From an uncultured Synechococcaceae cyanobacterium (GTDB lineage: Bacteria > Cyanobacteriota > Cyanobacteriia > PCC-6307 > Cyanobiaceae), in the NCBI GenBank assembly GCA_902536065.1, contig CACAVZ010000005.1:34676-98675 (forward strand): a stretch of DNA of 64,000 bases. Reading direction: 5' to 3'. Below, piece after piece: positions 18,466 through 28,423 of the stretch (position 1 is its first letter; each line of letters starts with the position of its first letter). The notes beneath the pieces are model-generated. The model searched no databases, had not been told where the DNA came from, and saw only the letters and a program-made list of their open reading frames with translations. The translations under genes were made by a program, and so were the position numbers.

Positions 18466-20061
18466 ATGATACTGAAACAAGATTTAAGATATGTTCAAGA
18501 AAAGCAAATTTTAGTAGCTTCTATAGATATTGGAACTAACTCTACGCATCTCTTGATAGCAGAAATTAATTTAGAATTAAAATCATTTTCAATAAAATTC
18601 ACTGATAAATCAACCACTCGCCTTGGAGAAAGAGATGAGGAGGGTAATCTTACTGATGAATCAATCCAAAGAGCATTAGTTACTCTTAAGAGATTTAAGG
18701 AATATTGTAAAAGCAATGGAGTAAAACAAATAGTAACAGCAGCAACAAGTGCAGTTAGGGAAGCTCCAAACGGTCAAGATTTTATTAGAAGAGTTCTTGA
18801 TGAAACTGATATTCAAATAGAAATGATAAGTGGTTCAGAGGAAGCCAGATTAATTTACCTTGGTGTTCTTTCAGGTATGGCTTTTGAAGATCAGTCTTTT
18901 GTAATCATAGATATTGGAGGAGGATCTACAGAATTAATACTTGCTGATAAAAAAGATGCTATTGCTCTTACCAGTTCGAGAATTGGTGCGGTAAAACTAA
19001 AAAATGATTTTTTAAATAGAGAGTCTATTAATTCAGAAAGATCGAGTTTCCTAAAAACTTTTATTGAAGGATCTTTAGAACCAGCTGTCCGAAAAATAAA
19101 GAGTAGATCTAAGGGAGATAAGTCTTTATCTATGATTGCAACCAGCGGCACCTCAACCTCATTAGGAAATTTGATTTCAGATGATTTGGGAGAATCCAAA
19201 CAAAAGTTGCATGGTTATAAATTTAAAAAAGAAAATTTACAAAATGTATTGGAGAAACTTATTAAATTGCCAGTTTCGGAAATTAAGAAAATCCCTTCGT
19301 TAAGTGAGAGAAGAGCAGAAATAATTGTTCCAGGAGCATTGATATTAAATACTGCAATGGAGATGTTGAACTTTAATGAATTAACAATCAGTGAGAGGGC
19401 GCTTCGAGAGGGTTTGGTTGTAGATTGGATGCTTCGTAAAGGGATAATTAAAAATGAGTTAAATATTCAAAGCAATATTAGAAAAACAACAATAGTTCAT
19501 CAGGCTAGAAAGTTTGGAGTAGATAATAAAAGAGCTGCAAAGGTTATTGATATTGCCTTTCAAATTTATGATCAGACTAAAAATATCTTTCACAGCGATA
19601 ATGACCCTAAAGCCAAAGAACTTCTTTGGGCAGCTTGTAATCTTTATAATTGTGGGAAATACGTGAATGTTGGTTCATATCATAAACACTCTTGGTACTT
19701 AATAAAAAATTGTGAGTTGTTGGGATATTCTGAAGCAGAAACAAATATTATTGCTTCAATTGCTAGATACCATAGAAAGACTCTACCTAAGAAAAGACAT
19801 GATTCTTGGCAAAATTTAATCTCCAAAGAACATAAAACATTAGTGCTTGAAATGTCATTAATCCTGAGACTATCAGCATCTCTTGATCAAAGCCCCGACA
19901 AGGTGATCTCCTCAGTTCAAATAAAATTGCAGGAAAATATTCTTACATTTGAACTTTTACCTTTAAATAAAAACCATAATCTTCTTCTTGAGAAATGGAA
20001 CTTAGGATTATGCCGTAATGTAATAAAAGAACTAAAGAATTTGGAATTAAAAGTTATTTAG
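18466..20061 (+). CDS. ppx: Exopolyphosphatase / guanosine pentaphosphatase
   Basis: Ppx/GppA phosphatase that releases phosphate from the end of polyphosphate. The 531-residue protein has the ASKHA fold: phosphate-1 loop IDIGTNSTHLLIAE (about residues 20-33), conserved EEARLIYLGV and the second loop IDIGGGSTELILAD (about 149-162). The C-terminal half resembles the HD-type domain of the long Ppx form. Relevant to phosphate storage in phosphate-poor ocean. It overlaps the convergent RodZ-like gene by 8 bp. Confidence 0.94.
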   Translation: MILKQDLRYVQEKQILVASIDIGTNSTHLLIAEINLELKSFSIKFTDKSTTRLGERDEEGNLTDESIQRALVTLKRFKEYCKSNGVKQIVTAATSAVREAPNGQDFIRRVLDETDIQIEMISGSEEARLIYLGVLSGMAFEDQSFVIIDIGGGSTELILADKKDAIALTSSRIGAVKLKNDFLNRESINSERSSFLKTFIEGSLEPAVRKIKSRSKGDKSLSMIATSGTSTSLGNLISDDLGESKQKLHGYKFKKENLQNVLEKLIKLPVSEIKKIPSLSERRAEIIVPGALILNTAMEMLNFNELTISERALREGLVVDWMLRKGIIKNELNIQSNIRKTTIVHQARKFGVDNKRAAKVIDIAFQIYDQTKNIFHSDNDPKAKELLWAACNLYNCGKYVNVGSYHKHSWYLIKNCELLGYSEAETNIIASIARYHRKTLPKKRHDSWQNLISKEHKTLVLEMSLILRLSASLDQSPDKVISSVQIKLQENILTFELLPLNKNHNLLLEKWNLGLCRNVIKELKNLELKVI

Positions 20062-20548
20062 TTTTATTAATAAGTTCTTGTTTTGGAGCTTGATTCTGAG
20101 AAGGGTTTGAAAATAAATTGAAAATTAAGGACGAGGCGATTAGCCCTAGAAGACCTGAAACTAAAATAAATATCCAAAACCCTACTGGACTTAGATCCTT
20201 AGATTGTTTCGTTTTATTAGTTTTTTTAGCAACTTCTTCAACTATTTCTTCTATTTTTATTTCTTGCCTTTCTGTCTTGAATTCATTCATCATAAATTCT
20301 GTATCAAGTTTCAGCTTCTGTGAAATTCTACGAACCATCGCTTTGATAAATACTCTTTCAGGTAGTTCTTCTTCATTACCTTCTTCAATAGCTTTAAGTT
20401 GATGCGACCCAATTTTTAAATCAGAAGCTAATTCTTCAACAGATTGCTCTCTACTTAACCTTGCCTCTTTAATAAAATTTCCAATTCTCTTTAAAGAGGA
20501 TTGTTCTGTTTGGGTATTGTCTGCTGGGTTAGGTTTTATTTCTTTCAA
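20054..20548 (-). CDS. RodZ-like HTH protein with C-terminal membrane span
   Basis: The 164-residue protein has an N-terminal HTH_25-type helix-turn-helix (residues 20-75; IGNFIKEARLSREQSVEELA and LKIGSHQLKAIEEGNEEELP), a Lys/Glu-rich linker and a single span at about residues 122-148. The layout matches a short RodZ, a cytoskeletal partner in rod shape, but it lacks the large periplasmic domain. It could be a membrane-anchored regulator. The stop overlaps ppx by 8 bp. Confidence 0.75.
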   Translation of the reverse strand: MKEIKPNPADNTQTEQSSLKRIGNFIKEARLSREQSVEELASDLKIGSHQLKAIEEGNEEELPERVFIKAMVRRISQKLKLDTEFMMNEFKTERQEIKIEEIVEEVAKKTNKTKQSKDLSPVGFWIFILVSGLLGLIASSLIFNLFSNPSQNQAPKQELINKTK

Positions 20549-20591
20549 AACAAATAAATTTTTACTAATTATAGTAATTAATATTTTTCTA

Positions 20592-21359
20592 TCAACTTAA
20601 AGATGATTTATTCCTAAAAAGATGTCTATAAGATGGATTATAAAGATTAGATCTTTTTTGAGAATTACAAATTGCTGGGCTAATTATATAAATAGTTGTT
20701 CTAATAAGTTTTTTCTCAATAGAAAATTTTTCCATATCTTTTAATTCTATTAATGATGTCCAACCATCATCCCAAGATACTCTAAATCCAACAATCACCT
20801 TAGTCTCTGGAGGGTAAAACTCTAGTAGAGTTTCTTGAGACCTTTTCACATGCCTAGCACTTAGATAAAGACATATAGATGAATTGTGTTTCGCAAGATC
20901 TTTCAGAGATTCTTTTTCGGGCATCCCTGTTCGCCCTCCTGTTCTAGTTAAAATTATTGTTTGCGTTATATCAGGGATGGTTAACTCGGCTTCATGATAT
21001 GCTGCAGCAACTTGAAAAGCACTTACGCCAGGTACGACTTCGATTTCTATTTTTTCATTTTTTAAAATTTCGATTTGTTCTCTAATTGCTCCAAAAAGGC
21101 AAGGGTCTCCATCATGCAACCTTATAACTGTCTTCCCTGCCTGAAGTTTTTCTATCATAATTGAGGTGATTTGCTCTAAGTTAAGGGAACTCGTTTTTAT
21201 TTTTTCAGAATCATCTTTCGAAAAATTTAAAATCTTTTCAGGAATTAGAGAGTCAGTCCAAATAATGACATCTGCAATTTTTATCTTTTTTAATGCTTTT
21301 AAAGTTAATAATTCTGGATCCCCTGGACCAACACCAACAAAAGATATTTTTTTATCCAT
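20592..21359 (-). CDS. cobM: Precorrin-4 C11-methyltransferase
   Basis: SAM-dependent tetrapyrrole methylase of corrin ring synthesis. The 255-residue form begins [19 protein letters not shown], the usual start of the family. It contains the P-loop-like [15 protein letters not shown], the [13 protein letters not shown] segment and [17 protein letters not shown]. The frame extends to a GTG at 21377, but the ATG at 21359 gives the normal N-terminus and reduces the overlap with lgt to 8 bp. Co-directional with lgt, petA and petC; cobK of the same pathway lies at 58.5 kb. Confidence 0.92.
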   Translation of the reverse strand: MDKKISFVGVGPGDPELLTLKALKKIKIADVIIWTDSLIPEKILNFSKDDSEKIKTSSLNLEQITSIMIEKLQAGKTVIRLHDGDPCLFGAIREQIEILKNEKIEIEVVPGVSAFQVAAAYHEAELTIPDITQTIILTRTGGRTGMPEKESLKDLAKHNSSICLYLSARHVKRSQETLLEFYPPETKVIVGFRVSWDDGWTSLIELKDMEKFSIEKKLIRTTIYIISPAICNSQKRSNLYNPSYRHLFRNKSSLS

Positions 21360-22245
21360 TATTTCTTTTTTTTTCACTGTATGTTCTCAATCTTAAAAAA
21401 AATATTCCAATTAATCCAGAAGAAAATAGAAAAATACTTATAAATTGAGCCATTCTTATACCGCCATCACAAAAAGGTGGAAGTCCACCAATGCATAGTG
21501 GGTCAGTTCTTAAACCTTCAATCCAGAATCTTCCAAAGCTATAACTTATTAAATAAAGACAGCTAATAAAGCCAGGCCTGAAAAAATCTGTTTTACTTTG
21601 GTTATTAAAAATAATAATGAGGAGGATGAAAATTAAAATATTCCACAATGACTCATAGAGAAATGTAGGATGAAAAAATTCATAATTAAGAAATTCTAAA
21701 GGCCTATTCTGGATAGGTATAAATAATTTCCAAGGCAAATTTGTAGGAACTCCAAAGGCTTCATTATTGAAAAAATTTCCCCACCTTCCTATTGATTGTC
21801 CAAGAATAATCGAGGGTATTAATATATCTACAAAAGTCTTTAAATTAATTTTTTTAGACTTACAGAAATAGATAATTGATATTAATCCTCCAATTAGACC
21901 TCCATGGATTGCGATGCCTCCTTCCCAAACTGCAAGAAAAGAAGGTATTTGAATGATGTTATTGAATATTTCAAAAGAAGTAAAAAAGTTCTCTCCGCTA
22001 TATTGCCTCCACTCAAAAATTACGTAATAAGCTCTAGCTCCAATTATTGAAGAGATTATTAATGATGGAAGTATTTCACTAATGTACTCTGGGTTAATAT
22101 TTCTTGCCTTTGCTAGTTTTTTAGAGACAAATAGGCCTATTAAGACTGAAACCGAAATAAGCAGTCCGTACCATCTAATAGTTATAAATCCTAAATTTAA
22201 AAAAGTTTCTCCTGGCGATTGTATAAAGGCTTCAAGTATAAGCAT
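21352..22245 (-). CDS. lgt: Prolipoprotein diacylglyceryl transferase
   Basis: Inner-membrane enzyme that attaches diacylglycerol to the lipobox Cys of prolipoproteins. The 297-residue protein has about seven spans, the family box [17 protein letters not shown] (Arg and Asn of the signature) and [12 protein letters not shown]. Also [11 protein letters not shown] in the middle. Normal length. It lies 10 bp after petA on the same strand, so petC-petA-lgt-cobM may form one transcript. Confidence 0.95.
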   Translation of the reverse strand: MLILEAFIQSPGETFLNLGFITIRWYGLLISVSVLIGLFVSKKLAKARNINPEYISEILPSLIISSIIGARAYYVIFEWRQYSGENFFTSFEIFNNIIQIPSFLAVWEGGIAIHGGLIGGLISIIYFCKSKKINLKTFVDILIPSIILGQSIGRWGNFFNNEAFGVPTNLPWKLFIPIQNRPLEFLNYEFFHPTFLYESLWNILIFILLIIIFNNQSKTDFFRPGFISCLYLISYSFGRFWIEGLRTDPLCIGGLPPFCDGGIRMAQFISIFLFSSGLIGIFFLRLRTYSEKKRNNG

Positions 22246-22255
22246 TTAAAGAAAG

Positions 22256-23209
22256 TTAGATACCCTCTGCTGCTTGAACTTTTTCTACTTGTTTTTTCTT
22301 TAATACTAACAGTATTTGAGTTAGGCCTACACCAATGAAGAATGCAATCAATCCAATTACTCTATAAGGGCTCTGAAGTACAACCTCAGCATCTAATTGC
22401 CCAAAACCGCCAACGTTGGGATCATTAGTGAGAGGGTCACCTGCATTAATTTTATCTTGTGCTTTTACGATAAGTTGAGGACCAACAGGCACTGCTTCAG
22501 TAGTTATTTCACCATTCTCGTTTTCTATATTGACCTTATAGCTACCATCTTCAATTGTATCTATTGAATTTATAGTGCCTGAAGTAGAAGAAGTGAAAAC
22601 TACATTATTGCTTTTGTCTCCAGTTGGGTATACCTGACCTCTACCTCTGTTGCCTCCAATATGTAACGAGTATTTTCCATAGTGATATTCTTTATTAGTG
22701 GATGGATCAGGGGAAAGTACAGGAAAAACTATTTCTTTATTAGTATCGCCAGGTAAAGGTCCGACAATGATTATATTATCTTTCTCTTCACTGTAATTAG
22801 TGAAGTAAACCCCTTCAGTCTCCTCTTTGATTTCTTCACTCCATCTTTCTTGTGGAGCAAGTTTAAAGCCATCAGGAAGCATTACAACAGCACCAACTTG
22901 TAATGGAACTTCAGAACCATCAGCACCTATCTCTTTTAAGTCATTTTTGTAAGGTATTTTGACTACAGCTTTGAAAACACTGTCTGCTCCAACAGATTGT
23001 GGAACCTCTGCAATTGTAGGCATCTGAGCTAGATGACAATTTGCACAGACTATCTTACCTGTTGCTTCTCTTGGGGATTCATAGTTTTGCTGAGCCCAAA
23101 ATGGATAAGCAAAAGTGATCTTTGGATAAAATACAATGCTCGAAATGAAAAGCAGAGTACAGATAAATAAACTTGTTTTTTTCATGATTTGATTTTTAAG
23201 ACCTTTCAT
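22256..23209 (-). CDS. petA: Cytochrome f (apocytochrome f precursor)
   Basis: The c-type cytochrome of the b6f complex, which passes electrons to plastocyanin. The 317-residue precursor has a signal peptide ending [13 protein letters not shown], where the mature Tyr1 is an axial heme ligand, the heme motif CANCH, and a C-terminal anchor (about residues 283-303). The frame extends to 23299 inside petC; the ATG at 23209, 4 bp after the petC stop, gives the usual precursor. An ATG at 23185 is a further alternative. Coupled with petC. Confidence 0.96.
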   Translation of the reverse strand: MKGLKNQIMKKTSLFICTLLFISSIVFYPKITFAYPFWAQQNYESPREATGKIVCANCHLAQMPTIAEVPQSVGADSVFKAVVKIPYKNDLKEIGADGSEVPLQVGAVVMLPDGFKLAPQERWSEEIKEETEGVYFTNYSEEKDNIIIVGPLPGDTNKEIVFPVLSPDPSTNKEYHYGKYSLHIGGNRGRGQVYPTGDKSNNVVFTSSTSGTINSIDTIEDGSYKVNIENENGEITTEAVPVGPQLIVKAQDKINAGDPLTNDPNVGGFGQLDAEVVLQSPYRVIGLIAFFIGVGLTQILLVLKKKQVEKVQAAEGI

Positions 23210-23213
23210 TTTT

Positions 23214-23750
23214 TTATGCCCACCATGGATTTTCATTAGTTCTGAAGTCAGTTTCTGACCATTGTTTGACGAGTACAGCATCATCTTCAATATCGACATG
23301 AGCTAGAGCTAAAGATAAAGGAGCAGGCCCTCTTACTACCTTCCCATTAGTATCGTACTGACTGCCATGACAAGGACATATAAATTTATTAGCACCACTA
23401 TCCCATGGGACAACGCAACCTAAATGAGTACAAATTGCATTTAAACCAAATTCTCCTATTTCTCCACCCTCATTAACTATTAAATAAGTTGGATCTCCCT
23501 TTAGACCCTGCACTAGACTTCTGTCTCCTGCTTGATGGGTAGCTAACCAGCCTGTCTTAGTTATTGGATTCCCTAATTCATCTTTAGCAGAAGTTCCACC
23601 TCCACCACCGCCTGCTCTTAAAGGCATGAAATAATTTGCTACAGGGTAAAGGGCTCCTAACGCTACACCAGTTGCAGTACCAAATGTAAGAAGATTCATA
23701 AATTGCCTTCGACCCATTGAAGGGACATCATTGGAACTTAATTGAGTCAT
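23214..23750 (-). CDS. petC: Rieske iron-sulfur protein of the cytochrome b6f complex
   Basis: The 178-residue 2Fe-2S subunit takes electrons from plastoquinol. It starts with a Tat-like leader ([10 protein letters not shown]) that doubles as the membrane anchor (about residues 20-42). A Gly-rich hinge [12 protein letters not shown] follows. The cluster ligands are in [11 protein letters not shown] and CPCHGSQYD. The Tat-type N-terminus makes the nearby tatC relevant to its insertion. First gene of petC-petA, divergent from the DUF3067 gene. Confidence 0.97.
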   Translation of the reverse strand: MTQLSSNDVPSMGRRQFMNLLTFGTATGVALGALYPVANYFMPLRAGGGGGGTSAKDELGNPITKTGWLATHQAGDRSLVQGLKGDPTYLIVNEGGEIGEFGLNAICTHLGCVVPWDSGANKFICPCHGSQYDTNGKVVRGPAPLSLALAHVDIEDDAVLVKQWSETDFRTNENPWWA

Positions 23751-23873
23751 TCGCTACTTGGTTCTGTTATTTATTAGTTATTATGAATCAAATTGATCAA
23801 TTTCTGTTGCAAATAGATAGGACTTTTAATAATTTAAAGTAAAAGTTTAGGAAGTCTTAATTAACTGATTTAA

Positions 23874-24191
23874 ATGAACCCATTACTAGTAGATGAAGTT
23901 ATACATTATTTGATTCATCGCTGGGGGAAAAAATATGATTTTAGACTCTTCAGAAGAGGAAAATTTGTTTATTTTCAAATGATGTGGGGATTTCTAGGGC
24001 AAGAATCATTCCCTTTAAGTGAAGATGAATATAAAAAATCAATAGCTGATAAAATCGAGATTTTAAATAGATGTGGATATTCAGAAGAAGTAAGGGAATG
24101 GCTAAAGAAAGTCAATGCTAAGCCAAGATTAGGTAGAGCTATCAGCTTGCAATTAAATCTTAATGAGAAGATGAAAGAGTTTTTGACTTAA
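23874..24191 (+). CDS. DUF3067 family protein
   Basis: The 105-residue soluble protein matches the cyanobacterial/plastid DUF3067 family, with RWGKKYDFRLFRRGKFVYFQ near the start and KPRLGRAISLQL near the end. Biochemical function is not established. The gene is divergent from petC, and its 3' end overlaps the convergent tatC by 32 bp. The petC-DUF3067-tatC neighbourhood hints at thylakoid membrane biogenesis, which is inference. Confidence 0.82.
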   Translation: MNPLLVDEVIHYLIHRWGKKYDFRLFRRGKFVYFQMMWGFLGQESFPLSEDEYKKSIADKIEILNRCGYSEEVREWLKKVNAKPRLGRAISLQLNLNEKMKEFLT

Positions 24192-24918
24192 GATTTTCAG
24201 ATAAGTAAGTTAGTCCAGTACCCACAAAAAATAAAAACACAATAGATATAGATAGCAATGACATAGTCAATGGGTCCGTTGAAGGGGTAATCACCGCAGA
24301 TAATATTGCTGAGGAAATTACAACTATCTTCCAATTCGAAATCATTTTTTCTGTTGTGATTATTCCAAGAGAACCAAGAATAAATTGTAATACTGGCAAT
24401 TGAAAAGCTATTGCAGTACTGGACATTAATAAGAGTACAAAATCGAAATATCTTTCTATAGACCAAGTTGGTTCAACAATATCAGCACCAAAACTAATGA
24501 AGAAATTTATTGCTGCAGGGACTAATATCCACCATGAAAAAATTAATCCTAAAAAAAACAGAAGACCTGAACCAAAAACTGCGGGCAAGATAAGACTTTT
24601 TTCTTGTTTTGTTAAACCAGGAGAAATGAATAATATTATTTGATAAAAAATATAAGGCATAGAAACTATCAATCCGCTGTAACCTGCAACTTTAATAGCG
24701 ACAAATAAAAACTCTCCTGGAGCAAGTTGTAGTAAATGAATATCTCCAGCTGGGATTTCTAAAAAAGATATTAATGGCTTTATGATGAGAAAACTAAAAA
24801 ATATCGATATAAGTATTGAGTAAATTGAGTTTAGTATCCTTTGACGAAGCTCCTCTAAATGATCACTAAAAGTCATTGAATCTGATAGTTTATTTTCACT
24901 TTGACCTGTTCCTCTCAT
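24160..24918 (-). CDS. tatC: Twin-arginine translocase subunit TatC
   Basis: Core receptor of the Tat pathway for folded proteins. The 252-residue protein has six spans and the conserved N-terminal MTFSDHLEELRQRIL with the functional SDHLEELRxR box. The Glu-containing SFGADIVEPTWSIERYFDF segment comes before the mid spans. The substrate Rieske protein is encoded nearby. The 3' end overlaps DUF3067 by 32 bp on the opposite strand. Confidence 0.96.
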   Translation of the reverse strand: MRGTGQSENKLSDSMTFSDHLEELRQRILNSIYSILISIFFSFLIIKPLISFLEIPAGDIHLLQLAPGEFLFVAIKVAGYSGLIVSMPYIFYQIILFISPGLTKQEKSLILPAVFGSGLLFFLGLIFSWWILVPAAINFFISFGADIVEPTWSIERYFDFVLLLMSSTAIAFQLPVLQFILGSLGIITTEKMISNWKIVVISSAILSAVITPSTDPLTMSLLSISIVFLFFVGTGLTYLSENLKSKTLSSSH

Positions 24919-24998
24919 TATTATTTGATAAATATTTTGTAAGAAAAAGGTTTAGAATTACTATTGTGAAAGTCCAATTTATTTTTCGATAATCTTAA

Positions 24999-25259
24999 TT
25001 ATTTGCTTAATTTAGGATTTGTTGGATCTGGTAATAAGAAAGGAGGAGCATCATTTAAAGATGATTCACCATAAGTTTCATATTCTCTATATCCACCCAT
25101 TTTCCCATTTGTTTTCATTAAAGCGCTTACAAAGGCAAGTAGTAAGAAAACAGTAGGAGCTCCAATTATTAATGCAGCACCAAATAGATATCCAACAATA
25201 AATTCTGGAAAGCTATGATTTCCTAAAAATTCATGAGTGCCTAAAAGAAAATCAAACAT
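24999..25259 (-). CDS. Small membrane protein of unknown function, 86 residues
   Basis: Residues 18-48 form a long hydrophobic region (FIVGYLFGAALIIGAPTVFL), enough for one long or two short spans. A polar tail with GGYREYETYGESS and a Pro-rich end (PPFLLPDPTNPK) follows. I do not recognise the family; small size and Tyr/Pro-rich tail resemble photosynthetic accessory subunits, but this is only an impression. It lies between RqcH and tatC on the same strand, 28 bp after the former. Confidence 0.72.
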   Translation of the reverse strand: MFDFLLGTHEFLGNHSFPEFIVGYLFGAALIIGAPTVFLLLAFVSALMKTNGKMGGYREYETYGESSLNDAPPFLLPDPTNPKLSK

Positions 25260-25287
25260 TTAGATTTAAAATTTTTTTTATTATAAA

Positions 25288-27012
25288 CTAAATTACCGTT
25301 TTAAGATTTTTTTTAATGTAATCTTCTCCTCTTGTAGGATTTCCCCATATAATTTCTCCATTTTTAAAGGAAACGCAACCCGGTCCTCCGTTTTTGATTT
25401 TTTGCAAATCTTTAATCTTTACTAAATTAATTGGAACTTTAATGTTTCTTTTTGCCTTACTAAATAAAGCAGCTAAATCTGCAGCTATTTGAAGATCTTG
25501 TTCAGATGCTACTTGAGATGAAGACTTCAAAACTACATGACTTCCTGGTGATTCCTGTGCATGAAACCATAAATCGCCTTTTTTTGAGAACTTAAAGCTT
25601 ATTAAGTCATTTTGCCTCATATTTCGTCCTACCTGAAGCTTTAATCCTGTGGGAGTGTCAACTTGAATTGGTGAAGACTCTATCTCATATGTACTTTTCT
25701 GATCTTCTCTTTGCTTCTTGATATTGATATTAAACTCGTTACAAATTTCTTCCATAATTTCTTCTAGAAGTTTGATTCTCATAGAAAGTTTTTCATGATT
25801 TAAAGAATTTAAATTTTCTAGAAGCGTAGTGAATTCTTCTAATCTCTCTATATTTGTTTTGTAAATACTTAATCTTTCTTTTATTAAATCTCTAGATCTC
25901 TTTAGTTTTTTTGATTTTTTATATAGTTTTTGTCCCTTTATAATGTCTTGTTTTTTAATTTCATGTGAAGAAAATATAATATCAGCTTTTTCTTTATATA
26001 TCTCGTAGTTTTCTGATTTTGTAAGAAGATCATATTGAATATTTAAATTCTTTTTCTCAGTATTGGTTTGTTTAAAAATTATCCCTTCAATTTTCTTTTC
26101 CAATAATTGAAGTTTTTTTTGTTTCAGATGATAATCATAATAATTCTCTAAGCTTGTACATAAATCTATATTATTTTCGCAATTAATTTCATTATCAAAA
26201 AACCAAACGCAATAAAAATCTTTGTTGAATGTAGAAAAGTTAAAGTTATTGTTTTTAAACCTGTTTATCCAAATCTTCCAATTTTTAAATATCTCATTTA
26301 AGTCTGAGTTGCTAATGAAATCAATATTTTTTTCCATTATTTCTGAATTAACAGTTGCGCTAACAACCTCTAATTGTTTTGTGAGGATAGGGCTTACTCC
26401 TTGATAGGTATTTATTAAACAGTATTTCAAAGACTCAGGTACTATTGAAATTGAGTCTTTCCATGATTGAAAAGACTCATCTTCTCTTGGTTGTTTTTTG
26501 AGATTGACTGGAGGGCCAGAATAAATTGATCCTGTTGAAATTGTTCTAAAACTAGATTGACTTGATTTAATTTGTTTACCAACGGCAATTATTTTATGTT
26601 TATTATCCAGATAAAAAATATTACTATGTTTTCCCATTAATTCAAAAATTAAATACTTATTAATTTCATCTCCAGGTTTTTTTGCAAAACTAAATTTTAT
26701 AACTCTCTCGAAATCATCTTGATCAATCGAAATTAAAGCCATATACTTTAATCCGTATCTAATTTGTTTGGAAAGTGTGCTTTCTCTCCCAATCTTTTCT
26801 GGCTTATTTATCTTTAGTATTCTTGGAGAGTCCCCATTCCATGAAACTTCTAACCATGTTTGAGAATCAACTCCTCTGAAACATAACTGAATTGTATTAG
26901 GCTCTGGTTGTTGGGCAGTCTCAAACTTTGTAGGTAAGATGTTCTTCGTCAAATAATGCAAAACAGATCTAATAGATGTAATATCCATTATCTGTGGAAC
27001 ACCTTTTTGCAT
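25288..27012 (-). CDS. rqcH: RqcH/NFACT family ribosome quality-control protein
   Basis: Homologue of bacterial RqcH/eukaryotic NEMF, often annotated as fibronectin-binding protein. In Bacillus it directs C-terminal Ala tailing of stalled nascent chains on 50S subunits. The 574-residue protein has NFACT-N (residues 9-200), a central coiled coil (about 300-420, rich in Lys/Glu/Leu) and a C-terminal NFACT-R with DLWFHAQESPGSHVVLKS. The ATG at 27012 has an AGGA ribosome site close upstream; the internal Met at 26988 (MDITSIRSVL) is where most relatives start. Confidence 0.9.
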   Translation of the reverse strand: MQKGVPQIMDITSIRSVLHYLTKNILPTKFETAQQPEPNTIQLCFRGVDSQTWLEVSWNGDSPRILKINKPEKIGRESTLSKQIRYGLKYMALISIDQDDFERVIKFSFAKKPGDEINKYLIFELMGKHSNIFYLDNKHKIIAVGKQIKSSQSSFRTISTGSIYSGPPVNLKKQPREDESFQSWKDSISIVPESLKYCLINTYQGVSPILTKQLEVVSATVNSEIMEKNIDFISNSDLNEIFKNWKIWINRFKNNNFNFSTFNKDFYCVWFFDNEINCENNIDLCTSLENYYDYHLKQKKLQLLEKKIEGIIFKQTNTEKKNLNIQYDLLTKSENYEIYKEKADIIFSSHEIKKQDIIKGQKLYKKSKKLKRSRDLIKERLSIYKTNIERLEEFTTLLENLNSLNHEKLSMRIKLLEEIMEEICNEFNINIKKQREDQKSTYEIESSPIQVDTPTGLKLQVGRNMRQNDLISFKFSKKGDLWFHAQESPGSHVVLKSSSQVASEQDLQIAADLAALFSKAKRNIKVPINLVKIKDLQKIKNGGPGCVSFKNGEIIWGNPTRGEDYIKKNLKTVI

Positions 27013-27061
27013 TATTCCTTTTTAATTCACAAGATTTTTATTTTACTGTAAAAAATTTTAT

Positions 27062-27616
27062 ATGAAAAATCAAAAAAAACTTATCATCCTTACCGGACCC
27101 AGCGGGGTAGGTAAAGGAACAGTTGTTAAAGAAGTATTAGGTAAAGAAAAAAATTTTTGGCTTTCAATATCTGCAACTACTAGAGAACCTAGAGAGGGAG
27201 AGAAGGACGGAGAAAATTACTACTTTTTAAATAAAGAAAAGTTTAAAGAAATGATTGAACAAAACCTTTTCCTTGAATGGGCTCAATTTGCTGGAAACTA
27301 CTATGGAACGCCTTTGTCTTCTGTTAATGAGAAAATAAAAAAGGGATTTACCGTACTGCTTGAAATTGAAGTAGAGGGTGCAAGGCAAATAAAAAATAAG
27401 TTTCCTAATTCACAGTCAATATTTTTACTTCCACCGGATAAAGAAGAGTTAGAGAGGAGAATAAGAAATAGAGGTACAGAAAAAGAAGAGGCTATTAAAA
27501 AAAGACTCTCAAGGGCTAATTATGAGATTTCAGTATCAAATGAATTTGATTTTGCATTAACAAATCACAATGTTTATGAAACAGCAAAAAAAATAATCAA
27601 GTTAATAAAAACTTGA
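27062..27616 (+). CDS. gmk: Guanylate kinase
   Basis: Phosphorylates GMP to GDP with ATP. The 184-residue protein has the P-loop GPSGVGKGTV (residues 12-21), the GMP-binding SISATTREPREGEKDGENYY and EIEVEGARQIK, and the late RxxxRG-type lid. Normal length. It is divergent from rqcH with a 49-bp gap and ends in a strong hairpin shared with the convergent psaJ. Confidence 0.96.
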   Translation: MKNQKKLIILTGPSGVGKGTVVKEVLGKEKNFWLSISATTREPREGEKDGENYYFLNKEKFKEMIEQNLFLEWAQFAGNYYGTPLSSVNEKIKKGFTVLLEIEVEGARQIKNKFPNSQSIFLLPPDKEELERRIRNRGTEKEEAIKKRLSRANYEISVSNEFDFALTNHNVYETAKKIIKLIKT

Positions 27617-27623
27617 TTATTTT
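27590..27623. terminator. Bidirectional terminator between gmk and psaJ
   Basis: Perfect 14-bp arms (27590-27603, 27610-27623) around a 6-base loop overlap the gmk stop codon. An A run on the left and T run on the right give a U tract in both directions, so it can terminate both gmk and psaFJ. It ends 7 bp before the psaJ stop codon. Confidence 0.8.
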
Positions 27624-27630
27624 CTATTTA

Positions 27631-27765
27631 TTAACTCATTGGATGGAATAATAAATCTGGGAAAAACCTATTAAATTCAATAATTATTCCAGCTGTAAGG
27701 CTTAGCCAAATTGCTGCTACCACTGGAGCAGATCTGACAAATTTTGTGTTTAGAATTTTGAACAT
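27631..27765 (-). CDS. psaJ: Photosystem I reaction centre subunit IX
   Basis: 44-residue single-span PSI subunit that sits beside PsaF. The translation begins [18 protein letters not shown], continues through [18 protein letters not shown] and ends DLLFHPMS, which matches the well-conserved PsaJ pattern over its whole length. It follows psaF by 29 bp on the same strand, the usual psaF-psaJ order, and is terminated by the hairpin shared with gmk. Confidence 0.95.
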   Translation of the reverse strand: MFKILNTKFVRSAPVVAAIWLSLTAGIIIEFNRFFPDLLFHPMS

Positions 27766-27794
27766 TTGTTTTTTATGAAAGTTTTTAAGGATGT

Positions 27795-28358
27795 TTAGCG
27801 AGGACCATTAAGTGTGATGTTGTTATCTTTCTCTCTTAAATCTCCATTTCTACCTTGTTTATTGGCAAGAAGAGGCCATTGCGCTCCTTTTATAAGACAT
27901 TTTCTGGCTAAGTCTAGGTCAATAATGATCTCAAGATCTGCTGGATTCTTAGTCTTTTTTGATTCAATCAGATACTCTCTTCCTGACCAACCTATTATTC
28001 CAGCAATATAAATGAACAATACTCCTGGAATAAGTAAATCTCCTTCATGACCTCTATTTAAAAGTGCTCCCCATGGCTCAAGAGGGGGTCCAATAATTAA
28101 ATGTGGAAGACCATCATCTCCACATGATGCTTTTCCATATCTTTCAAATCTTGCGATGTCTTTTTGAGTAGTTGCAGTATTTGCTCTCTCAATGAATTTA
28201 GGATTTTCAGAGCATTTTGTGAGGGCTGAAGCAGTATATTCAGTGCTAGCTCTATCTGCGTTTAAGGCAGGCCCATTGGCAGCTAGAGCAATTGGAGTAA
28301 TTCCGAGGAACAGAAAAACTGAGGTTATGATTGAAAAAAAGAATTTCATAAGTTGCAA
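27795..28358 (-). CDS. psaF: Photosystem I reaction centre subunit III (PsaF)
   Basis: Lumen-exposed PSI subunit. The 187-residue precursor has a signal peptide ending near [12 protein letters not shown]. The mature lumenal domain contains [14 protein letters not shown] and [15 protein letters not shown]-terminal membrane helix follows ([20 protein letters not shown]). The frame begins MQLMKFFF; the second Met is an alternative start with a shorter signal peptide. Transcribed with psaJ. The upstream region is shared with the divergent tsaD. Confidence 0.96.
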   Translation of the reverse strand: MQLMKFFFSIITSVFLFLGITPIALAANGPALNADRASTEYTASALTKCSENPKFIERANTATTQKDIARFERYGKASCGDDGLPHLIIGPPLEPWGALLNRGHEGDLLIPGVLFIYIAGIIGWSGREYLIESKKTKNPADLEIIIDLDLARKCLIKGAQWPLLANKQGRNGDLREKDNNITLNGPR

Positions 28359-28423
28359 TCTTTAATTCCTTATAGTGTGTTAAGTAAGAAATTAATATTA
28401 AAATAAAACAAGTTGAATCAAAA

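Noticed and set aside
22256..23299. Extended petA start at 23299
   Set aside because: It would overlap petC by 86 bp and add residues before the signal peptide; ATG 23209 gives a normal precursor.
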